From Thermococcus paralvinellae (GTDB taxonomy: Archaea > Methanobacteriota_B > Thermococci > Thermococcales > Thermococcaceae): a DNA stretch of 64,000 nt. Made by a program: the position numbers and the translations under genes. The stretch is from assembly GCF_000517445.1 (NCBI RefSeq), contig NZ_CP006965.1:372001-436000 (forward strand), given 5' to 3'. The notes under the pieces were generated by a model. It was not told where the DNA came from. It did not search any database and saw only the letters and a list, made by a program, of their open reading frames with translations. The first letter of the stretch is position 1. Every line of letters starts with the position of its first letter. Below are positions 27,566-34,953 of the stretch, piece after piece.

Positions 27566-28656
27566 GGCTCATTATAGTCGGAAACGGTGTTGCAGGAGTT
27601 ACGCTTGCGAAAGAGCTTTCAGGAGAGTTTGACATAACCATAGTTGATAAAGAAAACCTTCCATACTACAGCAAGCCAATGCTGAGTCATTACATAGCTG
27701 GCTTTATTAATGAAAAGGCTCTCTTTCCATATTCTTTTGAATGGTATGAAAAGAAGGATATAGAACTTAAGCTTGGAGTTGAGGCTAAAGTAATAGACAG
27801 GGCAAGGAAAAGGCTGATAACCTCTGAAGGGGAGCTTGACTATGATATTTTAGTTCTTGCAACGGGAGCAAAGGCAAGAGAGCCTATGGTGGAAGGCAAA
27901 GAGCACTTGAAGGTACTGAGAACGTTTGAAGACGCGAAGGCTATAAGAGATGCTCTTGAGCACGAAGGGGAAATAATAATTTTGGACGGTGGATTTATAT
28001 CCGTTGAGCTCGCTGGAAATCTTGCAAAGGCTGGCTATGATGTAAGGCTCATTCATAGAAGAAATACACTTCTTGGTCTTGACGAGGAACTGAGCGAAAT
28101 ATTGAAGGAGAGGCTTGAAAACGTTGGAGTTAAGTTTCATCTCAACACAAATCTAGTAAAAGCTGATGAGGGCGGTGTTTTTACAGATAAGGGCTACATT
28201 GAGGGCACACTTAAAGTGTGTGCTTTTGGTATAATACCAAATAGGGAGATTGCAATGAGGAGCGGAATACATACTGGGAGAGGTATTCTAATTGATGAGC
28301 AATTCAGAACCTCAGCGAGAGATGTGTATGCAATTGGAGACTGTGCCGAGTACAATAGTATAATCTGTGGAACTGCCAGAGCTTCTATGGAACATGCGAG
28401 AGTTCTGGCAAATCTGCTTAGGGGAAAAAAGGATAGATATAATTTTGAGCTTCGCTCCTCTGTTTTCAAGCTCGCTGATTTTTCAATCGCAATAATTGGA
28501 AAAATTAAAGGAGCAGGGCAGTGGATAAATGAAGATGTCAAAATATTTAGTGCTCAAGGGAAGATTTTGGGTGCAGTGGTTTTTGATGACTTAAAAACTG
28601 CTATGAAACTTGAAAAACTTATCAAGACTGGAGCAGGCTATAATGGGCTCTTATAA
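27562..28656 (+). CDS. NAD(P)H:rubredoxin oxidoreductase (NROR)
   Basis: A 364-residue FAD enzyme of the pyridine-nucleotide-disulfide family. The FAD motif [16 protein letters not shown], the second NAD(P)-binding strand [18 protein letters not shown] and the FAD pyrophosphate segment [12 protein letters not shown] are intact. No redox-active disulfide is present, as expected for NROR. It reduces rubredoxin, which feeds superoxide reductase, rubrerythrin and the flavodiiron protein, all within 3 kb. The start overlaps the preceding stop (ATGA). Confidence 0.9.
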   Translation: MRLIIVGNGVAGVTLAKELSGEFDITIVDKENLPYYSKPMLSHYIAGFINEKALFPYSFEWYEKKDIELKLGVEAKVIDRARKRLITSEGELDYDILVLATGAKAREPMVEGKEHLKVLRTFEDAKAIRDALEHEGEIIILDGGFISVELAGNLAKAGYDVRLIHRRNTLLGLDEELSEILKERLENVGVKFHLNTNLVKADEGGVFTDKGYIEGTLKVCAFGIIPNREIAMRSGIHTGRGILIDEQFRTSARDVYAIGDCAEYNSIICGTARASMEHARVLANLLRGKKDRYNFELRSSVFKLADFSIAIIGKIKGAGQWINEDVKIFSAQGKILGAVVFDDLKTAMKLEKLIKTGAGYNGLL

Positions 28657-28688
28657 AAATTATAACAACTTATGGCTTGAGAAAGTCT

Positions 28689-28696
28689 TTTATATT
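28689..28696 (+). promoter_or_regulatory. TATA box for rubrerythrin
   Basis: TTTATATT, preceded by GAAAGTC, lies 46 bases before ATG 28742 and fits the usual archaeal spacing with a leader that carries GGGGGTGA. Confidence 0.5.
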
Positions 28697-28741
28697 TCTT
28701 TTTCGAAAATATATTGAAACGATTCGATGGGGGTGAATAGC

Positions 28742-29257
28742 ATGGCTGTGAAAAGGGAAATGACAAAGAAGTTTTTAAGCGAAGCTTATGCAGGTGAAAG
28801 CCAAGCCCACATGAAGTACCTTATTTTTGCAGAGGTTGCTGAAAAAGAAGGATTTCCAAACATCGCAAAGCTCTTTAGGGCAATCGCCTTTGCTGAGTTT
28901 GTTCACGCTAAGAACCATCTCAAAGCTCTTGGAAATGTAAAGGATACAGTTGAAAATCTCCAAATGGCCATAGATGGTGAAACCTTTGAGGTTGAGGAGA
29001 TGTATCCAGCTTATAAGGCTGTTGCAGAATTGCAAGGGGAAAATGAAGCTGTTAGGAGCACACACTATGCGTTAGAGGCAGAAAAGATTCACGCTGGACT
29101 ATACAAGAAAGCAAAAGAACTTGCAGAGCAAAAGAAGGACATCGAAATTAAGAAGATTTACATATGTCCTGTCTGTGGTTATACAGCAGTAGACGAAGCC
29201 CCAGAAAAGTGTCCAGTCTGTAATATACCGAAAGAAAAGTTTGTTGTCTTTGAGTGA
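28742..29257 (+). CDS. rbr: rubrerythrin
   Basis: A 171-residue rubrerythrin, same length as the P. furiosus protein. The four-helix di-iron domain (1-135) shows EAYAGESQAHMKYL, EFVHAKNH and EAEKIHAGLY. The C-terminal rubredoxin domain has the two iron-binding pairs ICPVCGYT and KCPVCNIPK. It is an NAD(P)H-peroxidase acceptor that reduces H2O2 with electrons from rubredoxin. ATG 28742 follows GGGGGTGA; ATG 28727 is too far upstream of that site. Own promoter and T-rich terminator. Confidence 0.96.
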   Translation: MAVKREMTKKFLSEAYAGESQAHMKYLIFAEVAEKEGFPNIAKLFRAIAFAEFVHAKNHLKALGNVKDTVENLQMAIDGETFEVEEMYPAYKAVAELQGENEAVRSTHYALEAEKIHAGLYKKAKELAEQKKDIEIKKIYICPVCGYTAVDEAPEKCPVCNIPKEKFVVFE

Positions 29258-29259
29258 GC

Positions 29260-29280
29260 TTTTCTTTTTCTTAACTTTTC
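29260..29280 (+). terminator. T-rich terminator after rubrerythrin
   Basis: TTTTCTTTTTCTTAACTTTTC follows the stop codon and runs up to the rubredoxin promoter palindrome. Confidence 0.45.
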
Positions 29281-29305
29281 AAGTTTGAGACACAAACTTT
29301 ATAAG
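29281..29305 (+). promoter_or_regulatory. rubredoxin-SOR promoter with adjacent perfect inverted repeat
   Basis: AAGTTTG (29281-29287) and CAAACTT (29293-29299) form a perfect 7-bp inverted repeat with a 5-base spacer. The right arm runs straight into the TATA box TTTATAAG (29298-29305). It occupies the BRE position, so a bound dimer would control TFB/TBP access. No match to a known regulator motif is claimed. Confidence 0.5.
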
Positions 29306-29339
29306 GTCGACCTAATAATATTAGAGTGAGGTTTGTAAG

Positions 29340-29501
29340 ATGGCAAAGTGGAAATGTATAGTTTGTGGATATATCTACGATGAGGAGGAAGGCGACCCAG
29401 ACAATGGAATAGCTCCGGGAACAAAGTTTGAAGACTTGCCGGATGATTGGGTTTGCCCGCTCTGTGGAGCTGGAAAAGACATGTTTGAGAAAATAGAGTG
29501 A
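29340..29501 (+). CDS. rub: rubredoxin
   Basis: A 53-residue rubredoxin with the two iron-binding pairs [10 protein letters not shown] and [11 protein letters not shown] and the conserved aromatic core. It is the one-electron carrier between NROR and superoxide reductase, rubrerythrin and the flavodiiron protein. Translation starts at ATG 29340, six bases after the weak GTTTG; the leader is short (about 10-15 bases) given the TATA box at 29298. The SOR gene follows ten bases later. Confidence 0.97.
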   Translation: MAKWKCIVCGYIYDEEEGDPDNGIAPGTKFEDLPDDWVCPLCGAGKDMFEKIE

Positions 29502-29511
29502 GGTGATGAAG

Positions 29512-29859
29512 ATGTTGAGCAAAACTATAGCTTCTGGAGATTGGAAAGGAGAGAAGCACGTTCCAGTTATAGAGTACAAGAAGGATGGAGATTTGCTTGA
29601 GATTGAAGTTAGCGTTGGAAAAGAAATTCCACACCCAAACACACCAGAGCACCACATAGCTTGGATTGAACTCTACTTCCACCCAGAGGGAGAGAAGTTC
29701 CCAATTATGGTTGGCAGAGTGGCATTTACCAACCATAGCGATCCACTCACTGAGCCAAAGGCAAAATTCTACATCAGAACAAACAAGAAAGGCAAACTCT
29801 ATGCTTTAAGCTACTGTAACATTCACGGGCTCTGGGAGAACAGTGTTGATGTTGAGTGA
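29512..29859 (+). CDS. sorA: superoxide reductase (neelaredoxin type)
   Basis: A 115-residue superoxide reductase reducing superoxide to H2O2 without making O2. The His4-Cys iron site is formed by KHVPVIE, HPNTPEHH and the C-terminal SYCNIHGLWEN. The usual active-site glutamate is in GEKHVP (Glu of GEKH). It is about nine residues shorter than the 124-residue P. furiosus SOR; the deletion falls in the loop after RVAFTNH. ATG 29512 follows GAGGTGATGAAG. It is co-transcribed with rubredoxin. Confidence 0.95.
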   Translation: MLSKTIASGDWKGEKHVPVIEYKKDGDLLEIEVSVGKEIPHPNTPEHHIAWIELYFHPEGEKFPIMVGRVAFTNHSDPLTEPKAKFYIRTNKKGKLYALSYCNIHGLWENSVDVE

Positions 29860-29882
29860 TTTTCTTTTCTTTATTCGTTTTT
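29860..29882 (+). terminator. T-rich terminator after SOR
   Basis: TTTTCTTTTCTTTATTCG followed by TTTTT lies directly after the stop codon. Confidence 0.5.
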
Positions 29883-29933
29883 GTCCAGCAATGTTTTTTA
29901 ATAAGCATGCTGATTTTAGTTTGGTGAAGAGTA

Positions 29934-30287
29934 ATGAAGATTTATAGCCCAGATAGAGAGTATCCACCTGAATATCTCGAAGTTCTTGAAGAGCTTAGGA
30001 GAATAATTGATCCCGTTACTGGTGGAGATATACTTGACTCAGGTGTTGTTGCGGGCTTAGAGGTTACCAAAGATACCTTGAAGATATGGCTCAGGTTTGA
30101 AAGCCATGCAGAATACAATATAATTGGCGAATCTCCGATAGCTTACTCCAAGATAATCGGCGACATAATGGAACGCTTTGCATTGGTTAAATTTGATAAT
30201 GTTTACGTTTATGATTTGGCTAACAATATAGTCGGAAAGTTTGAAAATAAGGGCAGGCATAGGCCAGAAGACTTAGGAGATGTCTAA
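29934..30287 (+). CDS. DUF59/MIP18-like protein, cysteine-less
   Basis: A 117-residue alpha/beta protein with the DUF59 (MIP18/SufT-like) layout: a helix with EVLEELRRIIDPVTGGDILDSG followed by VVAGLEVTKDTLKIWLRF. Unlike iron-sulfur maturation members it has no cysteine at all. It is next to and three bases from a second DUF59 gene, so the two may form a heteromer. A role in Fe-S or iron-site maturation for the neighbouring redox enzymes is inference from family and context. Confidence 0.72.
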   Translation: MKIYSPDREYPPEYLEVLEELRRIIDPVTGGDILDSGVVAGLEVTKDTLKIWLRFESHAEYNIIGESPIAYSKIIGDIMERFALVKFDNVYVYDLANNIVGKFENKGRHRPEDLGDV

Positions 30288-30290
30288 GCA

Positions 30291-30638
30291 ATGGGACTTT
30301 TTGACTTTTTAAAGCAGAAGGAACCAAAAGACGTGAAAAAGAAAGAGTTGCCCGAAGAGGTTAGACGTGTTGTTGAAATTCTGAAAAAAGTCAGAGATCC
30401 TGAAACTGAGCTGAGCATAGTGGATGAAGGTTTGGTTTATGGACTAACTGTAAAAGGAAAACTTGTCCAAGTTTTTCTCCTCATGGCTCGTTCAACTCCA
30501 GAGTGCCATTTCTGCCGGATGATAGCTATAAACGTGCAAAGGAAAATTTTGGATGAAATTATTCGTATACTTAAAGAGGAAGGATTTGACAAAGTTGAAG
30601 TTTACAATGAATTAGGGCTACTTTTAGCAGAAGAATAA
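30291..30638 (+). CDS. DUF59/MIP18-like iron-sulfur assembly protein
   Basis: A 115-residue DUF59 protein: ILKKVRDPETELSIVDEGLVYGL is the classic family block, and the C-terminal ECHFCRM holds two cysteines at the usual position. Members such as SufT and MIP18 help insert Fe-S clusters into apoproteins. It has a charged N-terminal extension (residues 1-27). Likely co-expressed with the cysteine-less paralogue upstream; AGGAG precedes ATG 30291. Confidence 0.78.
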   Translation: MGLFDFLKQKEPKDVKKKELPEEVRRVVEILKKVRDPETELSIVDEGLVYGLTVKGKLVQVFLLMARSTPECHFCRMIAINVQRKILDEIIRILKEEGFDKVEVYNELGLLLAEE

Positions 30639-30661
30639 CTCAAAAAATATCTAGAAAGGCG

Positions 30662-30961
30662 TTAGAATTCGACTTTTATGCCTGTCTCTTCTTCGACCTC
30701 TTCGAATCCTTTTTTCATGTACTTGCCAAGTTCAGGGTCGAGCTTTAGGAGCAGAGCTAAGAACTCACCTACATGTTCTTTTTCCTCATTTGCAACATCA
30801 AGGAAGGTGTGTTTTACAGCTTCATCATCAATCAGCTCGGCAAACTGCTCGTAGAAGTTTATAGCATCGAGTTCAGCTATAACAGCCCAGCGAAGGGCTT
30901 GAACAATTTCGTTTTTGGACAGTTTTTTCTTGTTTATGGAAATTGGATTCAATCCAAGCAT
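30662..30961 (-). CDS. encapsulated-ferritin-like protein without encapsulin
   Basis: A 99-residue two-helix ferritin-like protein closely resembling the EncFtn family and the ferritin-like domain fused to the P. furiosus encapsulin. Glu30 (VIAELDAINFYEQ) and the E60-x-x-H63 pair (NEEKEHVGEF) have the same 30- and 3-residue spacing as the ferroxidase ligands of EncFtn. The C-terminal LDPELGKYMKKGFEEV is also typical. Such proteins assemble as annular multimers and oxidise Fe2+ inside an encapsulin shell. No shell protein gene exists anywhere in this window. GCGGTGAT precedes the ATG. It is second gene after another ferritin-like gene. Confidence 0.82.
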   Translation of the reverse strand: MLGLNPISINKKKLSKNEIVQALRWAVIAELDAINFYEQFAELIDDEAVKHTFLDVANEEKEHVGEFLALLLKLDPELGKYMKKGFEEVEEETGIKVEF

Positions 30962-31007
30962 GCTATCACCGCTTATATTTCGACCTTAGAGGCAATAAAC
31001 ATTTCCA

Positions 31008-31484
31008 TTAATCAACCTCAAGACTAAAGTCCTGGTAATCCATCCAGATGCCGGTCTTCATAACTGAATCATATTGAGCCTTTAAAAGTTCATAGTGGGC
31101 TTTCTCCACTTTAGCCAGTTCGAGAAAAATCTTTTTCACGTTCTCATCTTTTGCTTCCTCAGCAGCCTTTTCATAGAACTCCCACGTCAGCTTTTCCTGT
31201 TCCATGCCTATCTCTACCGCCTTGACTTCACTCAGGGACCCTTCATATTTTGGGCTCAGCTTTTCTAAGACTCTCTTATCAATCGTCGGAAGTTCACATT
31301 TCTCCACAATCTTCTCAACGAACTTCCTCTCAAAGACGTTCCAATGCTCAGCTTCTTCCCCCGCTAGAAATAGAAACATCTTCTTTGCCCTTTCGTCTTT
31401 GGCTTTCTTTGCCATTTCTATATAGAACCTAAGCTCAGCCTTCTCAACTTCAAGTGCCAAAGCAAGTGCTTCAAGCTCGTTCAT
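31008..31484 (-). CDS. ferritin-like (rubrerythrin-domain) protein
   Basis: A 158-residue four-helix protein with two repeated metal-binding halves: EKAELRFYIEMA with GEEAEHWNVF, and QEKLTWEFYEKAA with KVEKAHYELL. This is the standard rubrerythrin/ferritin-like di-iron ligand set. No C-terminal rubredoxin domain. It is the first gene of a two-gene operon with the EncFtn-like protein; GGTGATAAT precedes the ATG. Likely iron storage, delivery or peroxide reduction. Confidence 0.78.
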   Translation of the reverse strand: MNELEALALALEVEKAELRFYIEMAKKAKDERAKKMFLFLAGEEAEHWNVFERKFVEKIVEKCELPTIDKRVLEKLSPKYEGSLSEVKAVEIGMEQEKLTWEFYEKAAEEAKDENVKKIFLELAKVEKAHYELLKAQYDSVMKTGIWMDYQDFSLEVD

Positions 31485-31538
31485 ATTATCACCAAAATTT
31501 ATTTAGGGCTTAGAGCTATAACTCTTTTGGGAACAAAA

Positions 31539-32066
31539 ATGAAGATCGTCAAAGTGGAAAATCCATTATCACTTAAAAATGAGCTGCTTAGCTTTGTTTT
31601 CAGAGTGTACCAAGGCACTAATGGAGCGTATCCAGCTCTTGAGTGGGTTGAGAACAAGCCAAACCCAGAGGACTTTGAAGGCTTCAAAAGGGTATATGAA
31701 CCTTTTCTAGAATTCAGACTTGGAAAGGAGTTCGATGAGCTGTACATTTTAAAGGGAAATGGGGAGATAATAGGTGTTATTGCCCTCGTTTATACTTTTG
31801 AAGACAAAAACATCTGGTGGGTACCGGAGGAACTGAAAAATGAAAAAACTGGTCTAATAGAGTTTTTTATGGTTGATCCAGCATTTAGGGGAAGAGGTTA
31901 TGGGTCAAAGCTTTTAGAGTTTGCCGTTAAGAGGCTGAAAGAGCTTGGGAAAGAGCCATATTTGATAACGTTCAAACATCTTGGGGCTTATCAGTATTAT
32001 CTCAAAAGAGGGTTCAAGGAATTGGGGGAATATAAAGATTTTGTCGTATTGAAATATGAGGATTGA
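31539..32066 (+). CDS. GNAT-family N-acetyltransferase
   Basis: A 175-residue GCN5-related acetyltransferase. The acetyl-CoA pyrophosphate-binding motif A is visible as IEFFMVDPAFRGRGYGSKLL, followed by the C-terminal AYQYYLKRGFKELGEYKDFV typical of the fold. The N-terminal half (NPLSLKNELLSFVFRVYQG) is less conserved and probably sets the substrate, which is unknown. The ATG at 31539 has only a weak ribosome binding site; a TATA-like ATTTATTT at about 31498 predicts a very short leader. Confidence 0.85.
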   Translation: MKIVKVENPLSLKNELLSFVFRVYQGTNGAYPALEWVENKPNPEDFEGFKRVYEPFLEFRLGKEFDELYILKGNGEIIGVIALVYTFEDKNIWWVPEELKNEKTGLIEFFMVDPAFRGRGYGSKLLEFAVKRLKELGKEPYLITFKHLGAYQYYLKRGFKELGEYKDFVVLKYED

Positions 32067-32102
32067 TATTGAAATAAAGATATAGTTAAGTGTAAAACTT
32101 TC

Positions 32103-32126
32103 GAAAAAGTAGCAAGATACTTTTTC
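32103..32126 (+). promoter_or_regulatory. perfect inverted repeat upstream of the KaiC-like operon
   Basis: GAAAAAGTA (32103-32111) and TACTTTTTC (32118-32126) are perfect 9-bp arms around GCAAGA. They sit 19 bases before the TATA box at 32145, a place suited to an activator or repressor. The repeat is upstream of the predicted start, so it should act as DNA rather than as an mRNA hairpin of this operon. Confidence 0.5.
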
Positions 32127-32144
32127 ATTTAATAGTGCAAAAGT

Positions 32145-32152
32145 TTTATATA
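32145..32152 (+). promoter_or_regulatory. TATA box for the KaiC-like operon
   Basis: TTTATATA, preceded by GCAAAAG (BRE-like), lies 39 bases before the ATG at 32191. Confidence 0.6.
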
Positions 32153-32190
32153 AATCAAGTTAATGAGATAATATTCTAGAGGGAGATAAT

Positions 32191-32886
32191 ATGACTCGCA
32201 TTTCTACTGGTGTAAGAGGGTTGGACAAAATGCTTAATGGAGGGTTAATACCGGGTAGAGCATATCTCATTAAAGGTGGTCCTGGTACTGGGAAAACAAT
32301 ATTATCCATCCATTTCCTTATGGAGGGAGTTAAGAATGGGGAAAAAGTTCTTTATATAACTCTTGAAGAGCCAATTGAAATTCTCAAGGAGGATATGAGA
32401 AAATTGGGTTTTGACATAGATAACCCTCTGTTTGTAGGAATAGATGCAACCCCTGTAAAAGAGAAAAGGAGTATCTTTGAAGGATTCCACTATGAAGAAT
32501 TCGCAAAGGGTTTTACTGAGCTTGTAAGAGCCGTCAGAGAGAGATTAAAAGAGGATAAGTTTACACGTGTAGTCATTGATCCCATTACAATGATAAAGCT
32601 GACGATGGAGGATGAGCTTGAGTACAGGAGGACTTTCCTTGCATTTTTAAAGGAGATTGCAAACTATAATGTAACTTTGTTTTTGACGTCTGAAGTTTAC
32701 GAAATGAGTATTGAGGACTACTTGGTAAGCGGGGTCATAGAACTGAAAACATTTGAAACAGGCGGGAAGACGGTTAGGGGGATTAAAGTTGTTAAATTCA
32801 GAGGCAGCGACTTTGATGAAACTATGAGACCATATAAAATAACCAGCAGTGGAATTGAGGTGTACAGTGAAGAGACAATTCTGTGA
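32191..32886 (+). CDS. KaiC-like RecA-superfamily ATPase, single domain
   Basis: A 231-residue KaiC/RadB-like ATPase. The Walker A motif GGPGTGKT (29-36), the tandem catalytic glutamates in YITLEEP (about 76-79) and the Walker B strand RVVIDPIT are intact, so ATP binding and hydrolysis are expected. Single-domain KaiC-like proteins are abundant in Thermococcales and are thought to act in signal transduction rather than in a circadian clock. It starts a four-gene, partly overlapping operon with a degenerate homologue and two membrane proteins. Confidence 0.9.
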   Translation: MTRISTGVRGLDKMLNGGLIPGRAYLIKGGPGTGKTILSIHFLMEGVKNGEKVLYITLEEPIEILKEDMRKLGFDIDNPLFVGIDATPVKEKRSIFEGFHYEEFAKGFTELVRAVRERLKEDKFTRVVIDPITMIKLTMEDELEYRRTFLAFLKEIANYNVTLFLTSEVYEMSIEDYLVSGVIELKTFETGGKTVRGIKVVKFRGSDFDETMRPYKITSSGIEVYSEETIL

Positions 32887-32897
32887 GAGTGATTAGG

Positions 32898-33500
32898 ATG
32901 AAGTTTGGCATCCCCAAGCTTGATAGATTACTTGGGGAAATTAATGAAGGGAGTGTTGTGCTGATTGAGACGCTTGGGAATCTCGGTGAGGAGATAGTGA
33001 TAGAGGCACTTAAGAAAAACAGTGACAAAAGTGTTGCGTTTGTTACAAAAAGACTGAAGGAGGAGCTTGGAAAAATACCGGAGCTTAAGGATTTAAAATA
33101 TATAGTGTTTGGAGAGGACTTTGCCCCTCAGGAACTCTTTAAGATCACGTATCAGCTCAGACAAATTCTTAATGGATACCTCGTTGCATTGTTTTTCTTG
33201 CAACCCTTGTTAGTGTACCATCCACCAGAGACAGTGTATAAGTTTTTTTCTGAGGTTTCCTCAATAGCTCATGATAATAAACTTGTACTGATAGCTATAC
33301 TTGACAAGAGATTAATTGATGAAAGAACTCTTGCCATGTTTGAGAATGTCTCAACTCATGTTATTGAGATTGGTGAAGAACTTGAAAAATTCAGAGTGAT
33401 ACGTGGGATACGGATTAAAAAGTCTCCAAGAGGCTCTTCAAGTTTTTACGAGCTGGTAATTAAGGATGGAAAAGTCACCATAGGTGAGCCACTTGGATGA
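32898..33500 (+). CDS. degenerate KaiC-like protein lacking Walker A
   Basis: A 200-residue protein that aligns with the preceding ATPase from its first residues: GIPKLDRLLGEINEGSVVLIE corresponds to GVRGLDKMLNGGLIPGRAYLI of the neighbour in pattern. The nucleotide-binding loop is replaced by ETLGNLGEE (24-32), and the double-glutamate segment by SVAFVTKRL. It therefore should not hydrolyse ATP. Its C-terminal part (RGIRIKKSPRGSSSFYELVI) keeps the late beta strands. I infer a regulatory partner of the active ATPase. ATG 32898 is chosen for its position after GTGATTAGG. Confidence 0.68.
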   Translation: MKFGIPKLDRLLGEINEGSVVLIETLGNLGEEIVIEALKKNSDKSVAFVTKRLKEELGKIPELKDLKYIVFGEDFAPQELFKITYQLRQILNGYLVALFFLQPLLVYHPPETVYKFFSEVSSIAHDNKLVLIAILDKRLIDERTLAMFENVSTHVIEIGEELEKFRVIRGIRIKKSPRGSSSFYELVIKDGKVTIGEPLG

Positions 33501-34110
33501 GGAATCCTTAATAAGAGTTTTGATAAACCTAATGGTGGTGTTAAGTGTTGCATATACTGGCATTATCTTTAACCTACTTGGACAATACTTGCAGAGAGGA
33601 GAGAGAATAGTAGCCATGCAAATAGGAGGATCTGTCTTAATTGGATTTTCACTAGTTATGATGCCTATTAAAGATACGACATTAGAACTTATTTTAGGGA
33701 TTTCATGCGGTATTATAGGAACCTTTCTCCTCATATACCCACTACTTAGGTATAGGCTGGTAAAGTTTTCAAGAGTAACCGTACTTCAATGTGTTCTTAT
33801 AATATTTTCAAGTCTATTTGGGCATTTATTGGGACTACATGGGGGCGCTGTTTTAAGATCTCTTAGTTTGTTGTCTATTCTTCTATTAGTTCAAGCATTG
33901 AAATCGATACATCTGTCTGATGTGGCCTTAAAGACTATTCTAAATGCTTCACTGTGGGTTTTAATACTTTATGCTTGGCTTTGGTATCCGGCCATTAGAT
34001 ATTTTGGAAAATGTGGATATTATTTGGTATATCTTATCTACTTTGGTGCAATTTTGATGTGGTTCTTTTCAGCCATGGCGGTTCATAGCCATCTCAAGAG
34101 GTGGTTATAA
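33493..34110 (+). CDS. polytopic membrane protein of the KaiC-like operon
   Basis: A 205-residue protein with about six or seven predicted membrane helices (from INLMVVLSVAYTGIIFNLL to LIYFGAILMWFFSAMAVH) and a short charged C-terminus. No conserved enzyme motif. The preferred start is TTG 33493 with AGGTGAG four bases upstream; GTG 33484 is the alternative. Either start overlaps the end of the pseudo-KaiC gene, so the genes are translationally coupled. I do not recognise a family; the sequence resembles the membrane-sensor part of other archaeal signalling proteins in general layout only. Confidence 0.6.
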   Translation: MDEESLIRVLINLMVVLSVAYTGIIFNLLGQYLQRGERIVAMQIGGSVLIGFSLVMMPIKDTTLELILGISCGIIGTFLLIYPLLRYRLVKFSRVTVLQCVLIIFSSLFGHLLGLHGGAVLRSLSLLSILLLVQALKSIHLSDVALKTILNASLWVLILYAWLWYPAIRYFGKCGYYLVYLIYFGAILMWFFSAMAVHSHLKRWL

Positions 34111-34658
34111 TGGAATGCGTTATCATCCGGGAACTCGTTGAAATAGTAATTGGAATCTCAGTTATATCACTGTTTTTTTCAAAAAAATTTCCTATAATGT
34201 ACCGATCACTACTTGCTCTTACAATTGGGGTTTTCTTCTTAGCTGAGCCCCTCACAGATCTTATTGTTGGAAATTACTCAATTCTCTTTGAGTATATTGG
34301 AGCTCTCGTGTTACTCTGGATAATAGAGAGATTTATTGCTGTGAATACTGGAACTTCATTAAGCCCGTATTACCTCGGAATGTCTGTGTTTGCTGGCATA
34401 ACCCTCATTACAGTAACAAAAAATCCAACCTTTTTACATGCTGGGACTCTCTTAACGTTTGCCCTTATAACTATAAGGACTGCAGTTGCTGTGGATGTTG
34501 TTCAGTGGAAGCACAAGAATGCATTCCTTGCATCTTCACTTTTTCTGCTTGTGGCTACAGTGGCGTTTTTTATGAATTTCTTAATCTTGAGTGATTTTCT
34601 TTACTTTGGGGGCATATTCATTTTTATGCTTGCTGTGATAGAGATAACGGGGGTATAG
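34110..34658 (+). CDS. second polytopic membrane protein of the KaiC-like operon
   Basis: A 182-residue protein with about six predicted membrane helices (VEIVIGISVISLFF to GGIFIFMLAVIEITG). Its ATG at 34110 shares a base with the stop codon of the previous gene (TAATG) and follows GAGGTGGTT. Size and topology resemble the neighbour, suggesting the two form a membrane unit. No motif or cofactor site is visible. Function unknown. Confidence 0.6.
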   Translation: MECVIIRELVEIVIGISVISLFFSKKFPIMYRSLLALTIGVFFLAEPLTDLIVGNYSILFEYIGALVLLWIIERFIAVNTGTSLSPYYLGMSVFAGITLITVTKNPTFLHAGTLLTFALITIRTAVAVDVVQWKHKNAFLASSLFLLVATVAFFMNFLILSDFLYFGGIFIFMLAVIEITGV

Positions 34659-34707
34659 TAATCGTTGAAACGTTAAATTTATTATCTCAAAGACTTAATG
34701 AAGGTTC

Positions 34708-34953
34708 ATGAACATATTCATCCCCCTACTAGCAGGAGTTGTATGTGGATATTTGTTCAGGAGAAGGATTAACATAAACCTTGATAAGCCTATGAGTGCA
34801 ACTTTATTGCTGTTAATTTTCTTTATGGGAGTTGAAGCAGGTAAAGTTGAAATAAACGCCTTAAACTTGTTCATCGCATCATTGACATTTGCGGTTCTGA
34901 CTATTTTGGGTAGTTTGTTTTTTGCAGTGCTGTTAGGAGGCAGGTTAAGATGA
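34708..34953 (+). CDS. LysO-family exporter, N-terminal component
   Basis: An 81-residue, three-helix membrane protein (IFIPLLAGVVCGYLFRRR, ATLLLLIFFMGVEAG, LTFAVLTILGSLFFAVLL). It corresponds to the N-terminal part of the single-chain LysO (YbjE, DUF340) lysine exporter, whose remaining part is encoded by the next gene. The two ORFs overlap by four bases and must be co-translated. GAAGG lies three bases before the ATG. Confidence 0.72.
   Translation: MNIFIPLLAGVVCGYLFRRRININLDKPMSATLLLLIFFMGVEAGKVEINALNLFIASLTFAVLTILGSLFFAVLLGGRLR

Noticed and set aside
29271-29736. Two overlapping minus-strand frames covering rubredoxin and SOR
   Set aside because: Both are shadows of recognised genes; neither has a start signal or a protein-like composition.
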